DNA of 64,000 nt from Hymenobacter aerilatus (GCF_022921095.1 NZ_CP095053.1:124001-188000); one strand, 5' to 3'; numbered from the stretch's first letter, positions 44,501-52,317 are shown. Numbers and translations are program-made. The notes: generated by a model not told the origin, from the letters alone.

Positions 44501-45037
44501 GTGCACAGCCCCAGCGACGAAACCCTAATGGCGCAGGTCCGCGACAACGACCTCGATCAGCTCACGCCGCTGTTCGAGCGTTACCAAGGGCCGTTATTTG
44601 GATTTCTGCTGCGGCTCACCAACGACCGCGACACGGCGCAGGACCTCGTGCAAAACGTGTTTCTGCGGGTGTTGAAATACCGCGCCAGCTATCAGCCGGC
44701 CCAACCGTTTCGGGCGTGGGTGTACCAGCTGGCCCGCCACGTACACGCCGACCACTGGCAGCGCCAGCCCGTGCCGGCCGGCGACCTAGAAACGGCTGAG
44801 CGCACGCCTACTCTACGTCGGGCTGCCTTGGCTGGAGTGGCCGCCAGCTCCGATGGTGAGCACCTGCAAGAGGCCCTGGCGCTGCTACCCGCTGCCCAGC
44901 GCGAAATCCTGGTGCTGCACCGCTTCCAGGGCTTCGACTACGCCGAGATAGGGGAGATGCTGGGCTGCTCGGAAGGAACGGCCCGCGTGAAAGCCCACCG
45001 CGCCTTGGAGGCGCTTCGTAAAATTTATTTCAGCTAA
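44501..45037 (+). CDS. ECF-type RNA polymerase sigma factor
   Basis: 178 residues with GTG start. Sigma region 2: LTPLFERYQGPLFGFLLRLTNDRDTAQDLVQNVFLRVLKYR in two helices, followed by FRAWVYQLARHVHADHWQR. Region 4: LPAAQREILVLHRFQGFDYAEIGEMLG with helix-turn-helix CSEGTARVKAHRALEALRK. It is directly followed (18 bases) by a zinc-finger anti-sigma gene and two DUF4097 envelope proteins, the usual layout of a cell-surface stress unit. Confidence 0.94.
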   Translation: MHSPSDETLMAQVRDNDLDQLTPLFERYQGPLFGFLLRLTNDRDTAQDLVQNVFLRVLKYRASYQPAQPFRAWVYQLARHVHADHWQRQPVPAGDLETAERTPTLRRAALAGVAASSDGEHLQEALALLPAAQREILVLHRFQGFDYAEIGEMLGCSEGTARVKAHRALEALRKIYFS

Positions 45038-45055
45038 TACTCTGACTGCTCTGTG

Positions 45056-45910
45056 ATGCTCGACAATATCAACCCTTCTCTCTCCACGCCTGAATGCACT
45101 GCGCTAGAGCCGTTGCTGGCTGACTACGCCGCCCAGGCCTTGCCGCCGGCCGATAGGGCGCGAGTAGCAGCACACTTGCTCCAGTGCCCCAACTGCCAGG
45201 CACGGGTAGCCCAGTACGCCACGTTGCTAGACGCATTCGAAGACCAGCCGCTTGCCATGCCGCCCTTGGCTCTGCGCGACAACTTTCTGGCGATGCTGGA
45301 AGCTGAGAAGGCGCTGCTACCCTCGGCTCCAACGGTTTCGTTGCCGGCAGAAGCGCCGTCAGTGCCGTTGCACCGGTCAGCGGTGGCCAATACGAATGGA
45401 TTATGGCTGCGCATTGCCGCCAGCGTGGCGTTGCTGGCAATCGGTACCGTGCTCGGGCTGCTCCTGAACCGCCCGGCCGCGCCGGTGGTGGCAACGGCAC
45501 CAGCCAAGGAAGCACAAAACCTGGCGGCGCAGCTCACTGCCGCCACCCAGCAGCCGGCCACAGCCAGCCAGCGGATTCAATTGGTGAGCGACGCACCCAG
45601 TGGCACTCGCCCCGGCGATCCTACCGTGCTGGTGCTCATCAACACCCTGAATGCCGACCCTAACCCCAACGTGCGCCTGGCCGCTGCCGAAGCGCTCTAC
45701 CGCCTGCGGGCCGATTCGCTGGTAGGCCCGGCCCTCATCCAGGCCCTACCCGTGCAGACTGACCCCAACGTGCAAATCACGCTGATTGAGCTGCTGGTGA
45801 AGCTGCGCGACAAACAAGCCGTACCCCAACTCCGGCGCCTCTCCCAGCGCCCCGATGCCCTACCCGCCGTGCGCGACCAGGCCAAGCAGGGTGTCAGCCT
45901 CCTGATCTGA
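45056..45910 (+). CDS. Anti-sigma factor with zinc-finger N-terminus and HEAT-repeat C-terminus
   Basis: 284 residues. Residues 10-55 are an anti-sigma zinc-binding domain (LADYAAQALPPADRARVAAHLLQCPNCQARV, H-x3-C-x2-C). One membrane helix follows at about residues 120-142 (IAASVALLAIGTVLGLLL). The periplasmic part carries two or more HEAT-type repeats (DPNPNVRLAAAEALYRLRADSLVGP; TDPNVQITLIELLVKLRDKQAVPQL). It should hold the preceding sigma factor at the membrane; the HEAT region may sense a protein partner. GTG at 45053 is an alternative start. Confidence 0.88.
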   Translation: MLDNINPSLSTPECTALEPLLADYAAQALPPADRARVAAHLLQCPNCQARVAQYATLLDAFEDQPLAMPPLALRDNFLAMLEAEKALLPSAPTVSLPAEAPSVPLHRSAVANTNGLWLRIAASVALLAIGTVLGLLLNRPAAPVVATAPAKEAQNLAAQLTAATQQPATASQRIQLVSDAPSGTRPGDPTVLVLINTLNADPNPNVRLAAAEALYRLRADSLVGPALIQALPVQTDPNVQITLIELLVKLRDKQAVPQLRRLSQRPDALPAVRDQAKQGVSLLI

Positions 45911-46071
45911 TGGGGTAGTAGTACGATCTAGAGACTAGCCTGACTTCCGAGTAAGCGCCAGCATTGGCGACATACAGCAACAACATTTTTTCTCATTCTT
46001 CGCAGCGCTATCCACTGAAGTCCGCGGCTTCGGGCGGTCGTCTGCTGCTCATTCTCAGCAACACAATTCCT

Positions 46072-46860
46072 ATGAAAAAGCACCTGTTTTTCCTACCCTG
46101 CCTATTGCTTCTTGCGAGCAGCACCCTACATGCGCAGGAGTTTAAGATGAAGCTCACCGGCAACGACCGCAAAGTCGTTATCGAGATGCAAAACAGCGAC
46201 CATGTAACCGTGGAAGGCTACGATGGCGACGAAGTAGTGGTGAAAGGCCAGGGCGGCCGTGCCACCGAGGAAGCGCCCAAGCGTGCCGAAGGACTGCGGC
46301 CCGTGTACAACTCTGCGGTAGACAATACGCGCCTCGGGCTGGGCGTGACCAAAGAAGGCAACACCGTGCGTATTGTGAAAGCCTCGCGCCGGGAGGGTGG
46401 CTACGTGATTCGGGTGCCACGCACGGCCGACGTAGTGTACCGCGAAGCCCAGTGGGGCGGCAACCGCGTGTTGCTCCAAAACCTGCAAGGCAAGCTGGAA
46501 GTGATGATGAAAAGCGGCGACGCCAAGCTCCTAAACGTGACCGGCCCTGTGGTAGCCAACAGCACCAGCGGCGACATCACGGTGGTCTACACCACGCTGA
46601 ACGCTGGTCCCAGCTCCATCAGCAACATCAGTGGGGCCATTGATGTGGCCATGCCCGCCAGCACCAAGGCTTCCCTGACCATGCGGACCATTTCGGGCGA
46701 AGTATACACCGATTTCGACATTGCCCTACCTAAACCCACCAACGCCAACAACCTCGTGCAGATTGGCGGCCAAACTCTCAACGGGGCCGTGAACGGCGGC
46801 GGCACAGCCATATCCCTGAAAAACGTGAGCGGCGACGTGTACGTGCGCAAAGCCAAGTAG
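46072..46860 (+). CDS. DUF4097-like secreted protein 1
   Basis: 262 residues: signal peptide MKKHLFFLPCLLLLASSTLHAQ and a right-handed beta-solenoid-like domain of the DUF4097 type, with repeats such as ADVVYREAQWGGNRVLLQNLQGKLEVMMKSGDAKLLN, TSGDITVVYT, NISGAIDVAMP, TISGEVYTDFD and NVSGDVYVRKAK. The ISG-D/E-V pattern marks the family. The ATG at 46072 begins the signal peptide. Downstream of the sigma/anti-sigma pair and probably part of their response; its end is 10 bases from palindrome R5. Confidence 0.87.
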   Translation: MKKHLFFLPCLLLLASSTLHAQEFKMKLTGNDRKVVIEMQNSDHVTVEGYDGDEVVVKGQGGRATEEAPKRAEGLRPVYNSAVDNTRLGLGVTKEGNTVRIVKASRREGGYVIRVPRTADVVYREAQWGGNRVLLQNLQGKLEVMMKSGDAKLLNVTGPVVANSTSGDITVVYTTLNAGPSSISNISGAIDVAMPASTKASLTMRTISGEVYTDFDIALPKPTNANNLVQIGGQTLNGAVNGGGTAISLKNVSGDVYVRKAK

Positions 46861-46870
46861 CCGGTTGAGG

Positions 46871-47004
46871 TGTCAGTAAAAAACGCGTGTCATCCTGAGC
46901 TTGCGAAGGACCTTCTCACGCGAGAACGAATCGTTGGTACGACAGTCGTTCAACTGGCATAAGGTCCTTCGCAAGCTCAGGATGACACGCGTTTTTTACT
47001 GACA
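46871..47004. repeat. Intergenic palindrome R5 (REP/MITE-like)
   Basis: 44-bp perfect inverted arms, the longest in the window: outer TGTCAGTAAAAAACGC, core GTGTCATCCTGAGC, inner TTGCGAAGGACCTT; centre of 46 bases with GAACGAATCGTT. It lies between two DUF4097 genes on the same strand, 10 bases after one stop and 35 before the next start. Confidence 0.9.
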
Positions 47005-47039
47005 ACTGATATTTCATAACCCTAAACTTAACTCTTCCC

Positions 47040-47759
47040 ATGTTTCGTTTTTTGCTATTGCTGTTGGTCCTAGTAGGACTGAGCAGCCTGGGTGCTCATG
47101 CCCAAAAAGTACTGGAACAAAAAGCCGCCATCAGCGCTGGTCAGCGCCTGAATCTGGAGCTGAAACAGGCCTCCACCATCAAAATTCACGCGGGCAGCGG
47201 CTCGCAGGTGGTACTGCGTGCCACTGCTACCATCAACGGCGGGCAGCTAAACGATGCGCTGCTGCTCACAACCAGCAAGACCAACGAGGGCGTGACCATC
47301 ACCTCCGCTTTTGATGACAACCTAGTAAAAACCAGCCGCAGTATAGAGTGTCCCGAGGGGCAGGGCTACACGCAGTGGGGCGGTAGCTGGCGCAACGGCA
47401 AAGCCGAAGGACCGGCTCTGTGCTTCAAGATTGAGATAGACGTGACGGTGCCGGCCGGCGTGGCGGTGCGCGTGAACACCATTAGCGGCAATATTGAAGT
47501 AACCGATCTGACGGCGCCGCTGGAAGCCAAAAGTATCAGTGGCTTTGTAGATGTGAGCTGGCCCGCCCGCCAGGGTGCCGAGGTAGCGTTTAAGACCATC
47601 ACCGGCGAGGTGTATACCGACCAGGAAATTGCCTTCGCCAACCGCAAAGAAAACCCCATCGTGGGCTATCAGCTGCGCGGCACGCTGGGCAGCACCGGTG
47701 GTCCTGCGGTGCGCCTGGAATCTATCAGCGGCGACGTGTTCTTCCGCAAGCGCAAGTAA
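47040..47759 (+). CDS. DUF4097-like secreted protein 2
   Basis: 239 residues, paralogue of the preceding gene product. Signal peptide MFRFLLLLLVLVGLSSLGAHAQ; repeats NTISGNIEVTDLTAPLEAKSISGFVDVSW, TITGEVYTDQEIAF and SISGDVFFRKRK. The end (SISGDVFFRKRK versus NVSGDVYVRKAK) shows common ancestry. An internal segment SIECPEGQGYTQWGGSWRNGKAEGPALCFKIEI has two cysteines absent from paralogue 1. Probably an envelope protein of the same sigma-factor unit, though palindrome R5 may reduce read-through. Confidence 0.85.
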   Translation: MFRFLLLLLVLVGLSSLGAHAQKVLEQKAAISAGQRLNLELKQASTIKIHAGSGSQVVLRATATINGGQLNDALLLTTSKTNEGVTITSAFDDNLVKTSRSIECPEGQGYTQWGGSWRNGKAEGPALCFKIEIDVTVPAGVAVRVNTISGNIEVTDLTAPLEAKSISGFVDVSWPARQGAEVAFKTITGEVYTDQEIAFANRKENPIVGYQLRGTLGSTGGPAVRLESISGDVFFRKRK

Positions 47760-47860
47760 AGGCGCCCTACCCTGGCAGAAGCTAGTTTTCTGCCAGGGTG
47801 GTTAGAGATAAGTAATTGATTTATAGTGTATCGTTATGTATAAAGATGGCCGCGAGATGG

Positions 47861-47942
47861 TCATGCTGAGTCTGTCGAAGCATCTCGTGTGCAGTACTCA
47901 ACGTCAGCGCACGAGATGCCTCAATAGGCTTAGCAGAACGAG
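47861..47942. repeat. Intergenic palindrome R6 (degenerate REP-like)
   Basis: Inner perfect arms GCATCTCGTG / CACGAGATGC with 20-base loop and partly paired outer TCATGCTGAG...GAAG and CTTAGCAGAACGA. It resembles the GTCATGCTGAGC...CATCTCG subfamily of Bacteroidota intergenic repeats. Confidence 0.65.
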
Positions 47943-47965
47943 CGGGCAGCTACCGAAGTATATTC

Positions 47966-47981
47966 AACGAAAAATTTCGTA
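47966..47981. promoter_or_regulatory. BlaI-type operator O1 of the outer-membrane protein gene
   Basis: AACGA-AAAATT-TCGTA, one mismatch to the TACGA-N6-TCGTA dyad found three times upstream of blaI. It ends 7 bases before the TTG of the promoter at 47989. Confidence 0.6.
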
Positions 47982-47988
47982 GATCTTA

Positions 47989-48019
47989 TTGCTTTTATAG
48001 AAACAACACTATATGTTTG
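47989..48019 (+). promoter_or_regulatory. Promoter of the outer-membrane protein gene
   Basis: TTG (47989-47991), a 20-base spacer, then TATGTTTG (48012-48019), an exact match to the Bacteroidota TTG-N19-21-TAnnTTTG promoter. It implies a leader of about 230 bases before the ATG at 48259. It is bracketed by two operator dyads. Confidence 0.75.
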
Positions 48020-48022
48020 TAG

Positions 48023-48038
48023 TACGAAAAAGTTCGTA
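48023..48038. promoter_or_regulatory. BlaI-type operator O2 of the outer-membrane protein gene
   Basis: TACGA-AAAAGT-TCGTA, perfect dyad, starting 3 bases after the -7 element and so covering the predicted transcription start. The operator at the blaI promoter has the same offset. Confidence 0.75.
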
Positions 48039-48258
48039 ATAAAAGATATCCACTATTCCTCGTCGACGGTAGGTCTGCTGAAGCACTGATTTCGCATACC
48101 CTTTCTGTTCCGTCGGCATTGCTGCCAGGCACCGCGCACTTGCTGCAGCGTTGCTTCCCGTCCCTTCTCCGCTTGCTTGCTGCTATTGCCGCCCGGTATG
48201 TAGCGTGGTCTTTTGCGTGCCTTCACTAGAGCTGTCTGGCTCCCTATCACTTTCTGCT

Positions 48259-50724
48259 ATGTTGAAGTATATCACCCTTTTATGGGTGCTGCTGGGCGTG
48301 CTATGCCCGGCCGTAGCCCAAACCAACAGCACCGGCCGCATTGCAGGCACCGTGCTCAACGCCACCACCAAACAGCCCGTAGAGTTTGCCACGGTGGCCC
48401 TGCTAAGCAAGGGCACCGGCAAGCCGCTCGACGGAACCGCCTGCGACGCCAAGGGTGCCTTTGCTTTCGAGAAGGTAGCGCAGGGCGAGTACAGCGTCTC
48501 CATCAGCTTTGTGGGTTTTGAGACGAAAGTGGTGGAAAACGTGACACCGGGCACTGCGGCCGCGAACCTGGGCCAAGTGCTGCTCACGCCTACCACGCAG
48601 CAGTTGGCCGAAGTGCAGGTGGTAGGGCAAAAGGAACTGGTGGAAACCCACGCCGACCGCATCGTGTACAACGCCGAAAAGGACATCAGCAACGCGGGAG
48701 CTACGGCCGCCGAGATGCTGCGTAAGGTGCCTCTGCTCACCGTTGATAATGACGGCAACGTGGAGCTGCGCGGCTCTACCAGCGTGCGGGTGCTCATCAA
48801 CGGCAAGCCCAGCACCATCTTGGCCAGCAGCGTGGCCGACGCCCTGCGCCGCCTACCCGCCGACAAGGTGAAAGCGGTGGAGGTAATTACCTCACCGGGC
48901 GCCAAATATGACGCCGAGGGCTCGGGCGGGGTGATTAATATCGTCTTGAAAAAGAACGATTTATCCGGCATCACGGGCTCGATAGACGCTACGGCGGGCA
49001 CGCGCTATAGCAACCTCAATACCAACCTGACCATTCGGCGCGGGAAGCTGGGTATCACGTCGGAGGCGGGTTCCTACGCCCACTACAACCGTAGTCGGGG
49101 TAGCCTCAACCGCACCGATTTTTTGCCTGAAAACCAAACGGCGCAATTGAGCCAGCAGAACAGTCGGCGCAATGGTGGTGGTGGGGTGTATGCTCGCTTA
49201 GGCTTCGACTATGACCTGACAGAAAAGGATGCCGTGACCCTGGGGGCGTACACCGACCTCTACCGCTCGGCCAGCACGCAACACCTGTATTCTACCTACG
49301 TGGCGCCGTTGAGCTTCGACCAGTTTGCGCGCGACATCCGGCGGCCGTGGGGCGCCAACTGGTGGCCCGAGTTCAGCCTAAACGGCAGCTACACGCACAC
49401 CTTCAAGCCGAAGCACGAGCTGAGCCTGCTGGCGCTGCAAAACTATGTATCGAACACTTCTATCTACAATCTCGACCAGACCCGCCCCGAGCAGGGCTTC
49501 GACTACCGCGAAACCGGCAACAACCGCAGCCGCAGCCGCGAAACCACCCTGCAACTCGACTACACCCAGCCCATTGACAGCACCAGTATGCTGGAACTAG
49601 GGGCCAAAACCATCTTGCGTAACGAACAGAGTGACTACCGTATCAGCGCCGATAGCCTCGATGGGGGAGGGTTTCGGTTGGTGCCGTCGCGCTCCAACGA
49701 ATTCAACTACCAGCAAAATGTGGTGGCGGGCTACGCTTCTTACGGTCTGCGCTTGCTCAAGAGCTACAGCCTGAAAGCCGGGGCTCGGGTAGAGCACACC
49801 CGCGTGGATGGCGACTTTCTGACCAGCAGCACCAGCGTGCGGCAGCGCTACACCAACTTTATTCCTACCCTGAACATCTCCCGCGAGTTTGGGAAGGAGA
49901 AGGAGCACAAGCTGAATATAGGCTACTCGCGTCGGCTCCAGCGTCCTTCCATCTTCTTGCTAAACCCTTACATCGACGTGAGCAACCGGCGCGTGGTGCG
50001 GACCGGCAACCCCAACCTGACGGCCGAGCTAACCGACGCCTACGAGCTGGGCTACAGCACTACCATTCAGAAAACCACCTTGAACGTGTCGGCCTACCTG
50101 CGCCGGACCAACAACGCGTTTCAGCCGTTTGCGCGCACGGTGTCCACCAGCCAGGTGTTCCCCACCGATACCAGCAATACCACGGTGTTCCTGACTACCT
50201 CCGAAAACGTGGGGCAACGCGCTACCTACGGTGCAAATCTGTACGGCTCCACGAAGCTTTCTGAGAAATGGACGCTCAACGGCAGCCTCAACGCCTACTA
50301 CGTATCGGTGACGAGCGGCGCGCTGGGTATTGCCAACCAGGGCTGGGTCTACAATGGAAACGTGTCGTCGGCGTGGACCTTTGAGCACGGGCTGAGCGCA
50401 CAGGCCGCCGTGTACGTCAACTCGCCGCGGGTGTTCTTGCAGGGCCGTACCAACGGCAACGTGTGGCACAACCTGTCGGTGAAGAAGGAGCTGTTCGACA
50501 AGAAAGCCAGCCTTACCCTCGGCCTCGACAACCCCTTTGCCCGCACCATCCGCTACCGCACCACCATCACGCAGGCCGACCTGTTCTCCTCCCAGGAAAT
50601 AACCGACGCCTACAACCGCGCCGTGCGCCTAAGCTTCAACTGGAAGTTCGGCAAGATGGACGACTCGCCTAAAAAAGCCCGCAAAACCATCAGCAACGAC
50701 GATAGGCAGGGGGGGAAGGGGTAG
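48259..50724 (+). CDS. Outer membrane beta-barrel protein (TonB-dependent receptor-like, OMP_b-brl_3)
   Basis: 821 residues. Signal peptide (LKYITLLWVLLGVLCPAVAQ), a carboxypeptidase regulatory-like domain (GRIAGTVLNATTKQPVEFATVALL ... YSVSISFVGFETKVVENV), a plug domain (AEMLRKVPLLTVDNDGNVELRGSTSVRVLINGKPSTIL in part; VEVITSPGAKYDAEGSGGVINIVLKKN) and a barrel. It lacks a convincing TonB box and belongs to the SusC-unrelated OMP_b-brl_3 group. The cargo is unknown. The ATG at 48259 starts the signal peptide. The promoter carries BlaI-type operators, linking it to the regulator at 59.9 kb. Confidence 0.9.
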   Translation: MLKYITLLWVLLGVLCPAVAQTNSTGRIAGTVLNATTKQPVEFATVALLSKGTGKPLDGTACDAKGAFAFEKVAQGEYSVSISFVGFETKVVENVTPGTAAANLGQVLLTPTTQQLAEVQVVGQKELVETHADRIVYNAEKDISNAGATAAEMLRKVPLLTVDNDGNVELRGSTSVRVLINGKPSTILASSVADALRRLPADKVKAVEVITSPGAKYDAEGSGGVINIVLKKNDLSGITGSIDATAGTRYSNLNTNLTIRRGKLGITSEAGSYAHYNRSRGSLNRTDFLPENQTAQLSQQNSRRNGGGGVYARLGFDYDLTEKDAVTLGAYTDLYRSASTQHLYSTYVAPLSFDQFARDIRRPWGANWWPEFSLNGSYTHTFKPKHELSLLALQNYVSNTSIYNLDQTRPEQGFDYRETGNNRSRSRETTLQLDYTQPIDSTSMLELGAKTILRNEQSDYRISADSLDGGGFRLVPSRSNEFNYQQNVVAGYASYGLRLLKSYSLKAGARVEHTRVDGDFLTSSTSVRQRYTNFIPTLNISREFGKEKEHKLNIGYSRRLQRPSIFLLNPYIDVSNRRVVRTGNPNLTAELTDAYELGYSTTIQKTTLNVSAYLRRTNNAFQPFARTVSTSQVFPTDTSNTTVFLTTSENVGQRATYGANLYGSTKLSEKWTLNGSLNAYYVSVTSGALGIANQGWVYNGNVSSAWTFEHGLSAQAAVYVNSPRVFLQGRTNGNVWHNLSVKKELFDKKASLTLGLDNPFARTIRYRTTITQADLFSSQEITDAYNRAVRLSFNWKFGKMDDSPKKARKTISNDDRQGGKG

Positions 50725-50816
50725 AGAGGGTGTGAGATACTGTGATAAAGAGCAAGAACTTGGGCAAGTTTTTTATCTTTAGGCTCCTTCAAGGAGAGCC
50801 TTCGGGTTCATCCTGT

Positions 50817-50848
50817 GTAGCCTCGGCCCATTAATCGGCCGGGGCTAC
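50817..50848 (+). terminator. Hairpin at the 3' end of the receptor gene/IS110 boundary
   Basis: GTAGCC and CGGCC on the left pair with CGGCC and GGCTAC on the right, with the transposase stop codon in the loop. On the plus strand TTCTTTTT follows, so it can terminate the receptor transcript and prevent it entering the IS. A second small hairpin lies at 50781-50801. Confidence 0.65.
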
Positions 50849-51892
50849 TTCTTTTTCGGCCATGTGGGCCGGGTGGAACTGCGGGTCGTAGGGGCGGTCG
50901 TTTTTCCAGAGCGAATAGCAGAGCAGCAAGAGCTTGCGCATGACGGCAATGACGCCGGGCTTGCCGCTGGGCTGGCGGGCGCGCAAGCGGGCATAGAAGG
51001 CTTTTTGCTGCGGATTATAGCGCAGGCTGCTCACGGCTGGCAGGTAGAGCGCCGTACGCAGGCGCACGTTCCCTCGGCGGGAAATGCGCGTGGCTTGGGA
51101 AGAGAGGCCGCTTTGGCGCTGCACCACGTCTAGGCCGGCGTAGGAGGCGAGCTGGCGCTCGTTTTCCACCAGGATGAAGCCGTTGGTTTCGGCCACCACC
51201 ACGATGGCCGTGGTCAGACCGATGCCGGGGATGCTGGTCAGGTGGGCCAGTTTGCGGGCCAACTCCGGCTCCGCGTCGAGCAGCAGCGAGAGGTCTTGGT
51301 CGACGGCTTTTAGCTGTTGGGCAACGAGTTGCTGCTGAGCGGCCAAGCGCTCGAGGGTGCGGGCGTCGGGCTGGTAGCTGTGCTGGTAGGCGTGGCACCG
51401 GGTTTTGAGCTGTCCGCCCTGCTCGCTTAGGCGCTGACGCTCGCGGGCCAGGGCCCGCAGCTGGCGCAGAGCGGGCGTTGGTGGTTGCCAGGCGGGCAAG
51501 GCCCGCTCCAGGCCCAGGCGGCAAAGCAGGCGGGCATCGAGTTGATCGGTCTTGCTCTTGAGCTCGGTGCTCTGGGCAAAGTGCTTGACTTTGTTGGGCA
51601 GTAGCACGCTCAGGGCCTGTGCGTTATCGGAGAGAAAATAGGCTAAGGCTTCGTAGTAGACCCCAGTGGCTTCGACCACGAACCACAATGGGGCGGCGGG
51701 CGCCTGTTGCTTGGCCGTCCAGGCCAGCAGGGCCGTGAAGCCGGCCAGCGTGTTGGCAAACGTGGTTTCTTTACCAAAACGCAGCTGCTGGCTGGCCTCG
51801 ATGCGGCCGAAGCAGGCCACGAAGGTGTCTTTGGCAATGTCAATGCCCACAACGTATTTCAGCGGGGCGGTGGGGGAAGGGACGCGGGGCAT
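50831..51892 (-). CDS. IS110 family transposase (DEDD recombinase)
   Basis: 353 residues. The N-terminal DEDD RuvC-like domain begins YVVGIDIAKDTFVACF (first Asp), then FVVEATGVYYEALAYFL (Glu) and KSKTDQLDARLLCRLGL (two Asp). The C-terminal Transposase_20 domain has SIPGIGLTTAIVVVAE, YAGLDVVQRQSGLS and ISRRGNVRLRTALYLPA, with the conserved serine in the QSG segment. The ATG at 51892 gives MPRVPSPTAPLKYVVGID; the longer frame to 52075 runs through the structured non-coding region. It appears intact. Confidence 0.93.
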   Translation of the reverse strand: MPRVPSPTAPLKYVVGIDIAKDTFVACFGRIEASQQLRFGKETTFANTLAGFTALLAWTAKQQAPAAPLWFVVEATGVYYEALAYFLSDNAQALSVLLPNKVKHFAQSTELKSKTDQLDARLLCRLGLERALPAWQPPTPALRQLRALARERQRLSEQGGQLKTRCHAYQHSYQPDARTLERLAAQQQLVAQQLKAVDQDLSLLLDAEPELARKLAHLTSIPGIGLTTAIVVVAETNGFILVENERQLASYAGLDVVQRQSGLSSQATRISRRGNVRLRTALYLPAVSSLRYNPQQKAFYARLRARQPSGKPGVIAVMRKLLLLCYSLWKNDRPYDPQFHPAHMAEKEVAPAD

Positions 51893-52110
51893 CGGCACGG
51901 GGTAAAAAGGTGGAAAGCAACCAGCCAGCAAGGTTTTCACCGCAACTCTCCTTGTACAAATGCGGGATGCCATCCGCGCCAGGGCGGGGCTCCCTCCATA
52001 CTGTGCAGTCTTCAGGCAAAAACGGGAAACGGGGCACAGATTCTCACACGCAACGTCGACGCCAAAGCACCGCATTTAGGGATGGATGGTGTCCCCGTTT
52101 CCTTTTCTAG
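51893..52110 (-). ncRNA. Candidate IS110 bridge RNA region
   Basis: Non-coding sequence immediately upstream of the transposase. GGAAACGGGG-CAC (52025-52037) pairs with GTG-T-CCCCGTTTCC (52089-52102), a 13-bp stem with one bulge enclosing a 51-base loop region; a second imperfect stem GCGGGATG/CATCCGC lies near 51961-51976. IS110-group elements encode in this position a bridge RNA with loops that pair with target and donor DNA. The loops were not assigned; this is inference from position and folding. Confidence 0.48.
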
Positions 52111-52143
52111 CTACCCTTAAGTTAGGGTAGTACAATCATACAA

Positions 52144-52171
52144 GGGTAGGAGGGTGTGGGGGTAGGAAGGG
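52144..52171 (+). other. Potential G-quadruplex sequence
   Basis: Four G-runs (GGG, GGG, GGGGG, GGG) with loops of 5, 3 and 6 bases, in the space between the IS110 element and palindrome R7. Confidence 0.45.
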
Positions 52172-52177
52172 TAAATT

Positions 52178-52299
52178 AAAATACGTCTGTCATCCTGAGC
52201 GCAGCGAAGGACCTTCTGCCCGCGGAACGAATCGTTGTTATGTCAATAGTTCTCACGTGATAAGGTCCTTCGCTGTGCTCAGGATGACAGACGTATTTT
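52178..52299. repeat. Intergenic palindrome R7 (REP/MITE-like)
   Basis: 38-bp inverted arms with one mismatch; outer AAAATACGTCT, core GTCATCCTGAGC, inner GAAGGACCTT; 46-base centre with GAACGAATCGTT shared with R5. It ends 18 bases before the permease stop. Confidence 0.88.
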
Positions 52300-52317
52300 C
52301 ACCTACAACTTCACCAC

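Larger units (their letters stand above)
50831..52110 (-). mobile_element. IS110-family insertion sequence (limits approximate)
   Basis: Transposase gene plus about 220 bases of non-coding DNA on its 5' side, lying between the receptor gene and palindrome R7. IS110 elements have no clear terminal inverted repeats or target duplications, so the ends cannot be fixed from this copy; the right side may extend down to about 50745 and the left to about 52140. The long non-coding side next to the transposase start fits the IS110 (not IS1111) subgroup. Confidence 0.72.

Noticed and set aside
17975..52299. Palindromic intergenic repeats considered as a CRISPR array, attachment sites or RNA genes
   Set aside because: They are dispersed single elements at gene 3' ends, with no regular spacers, no cas genes and no integrase; REP/MITE-like repeats fit better.
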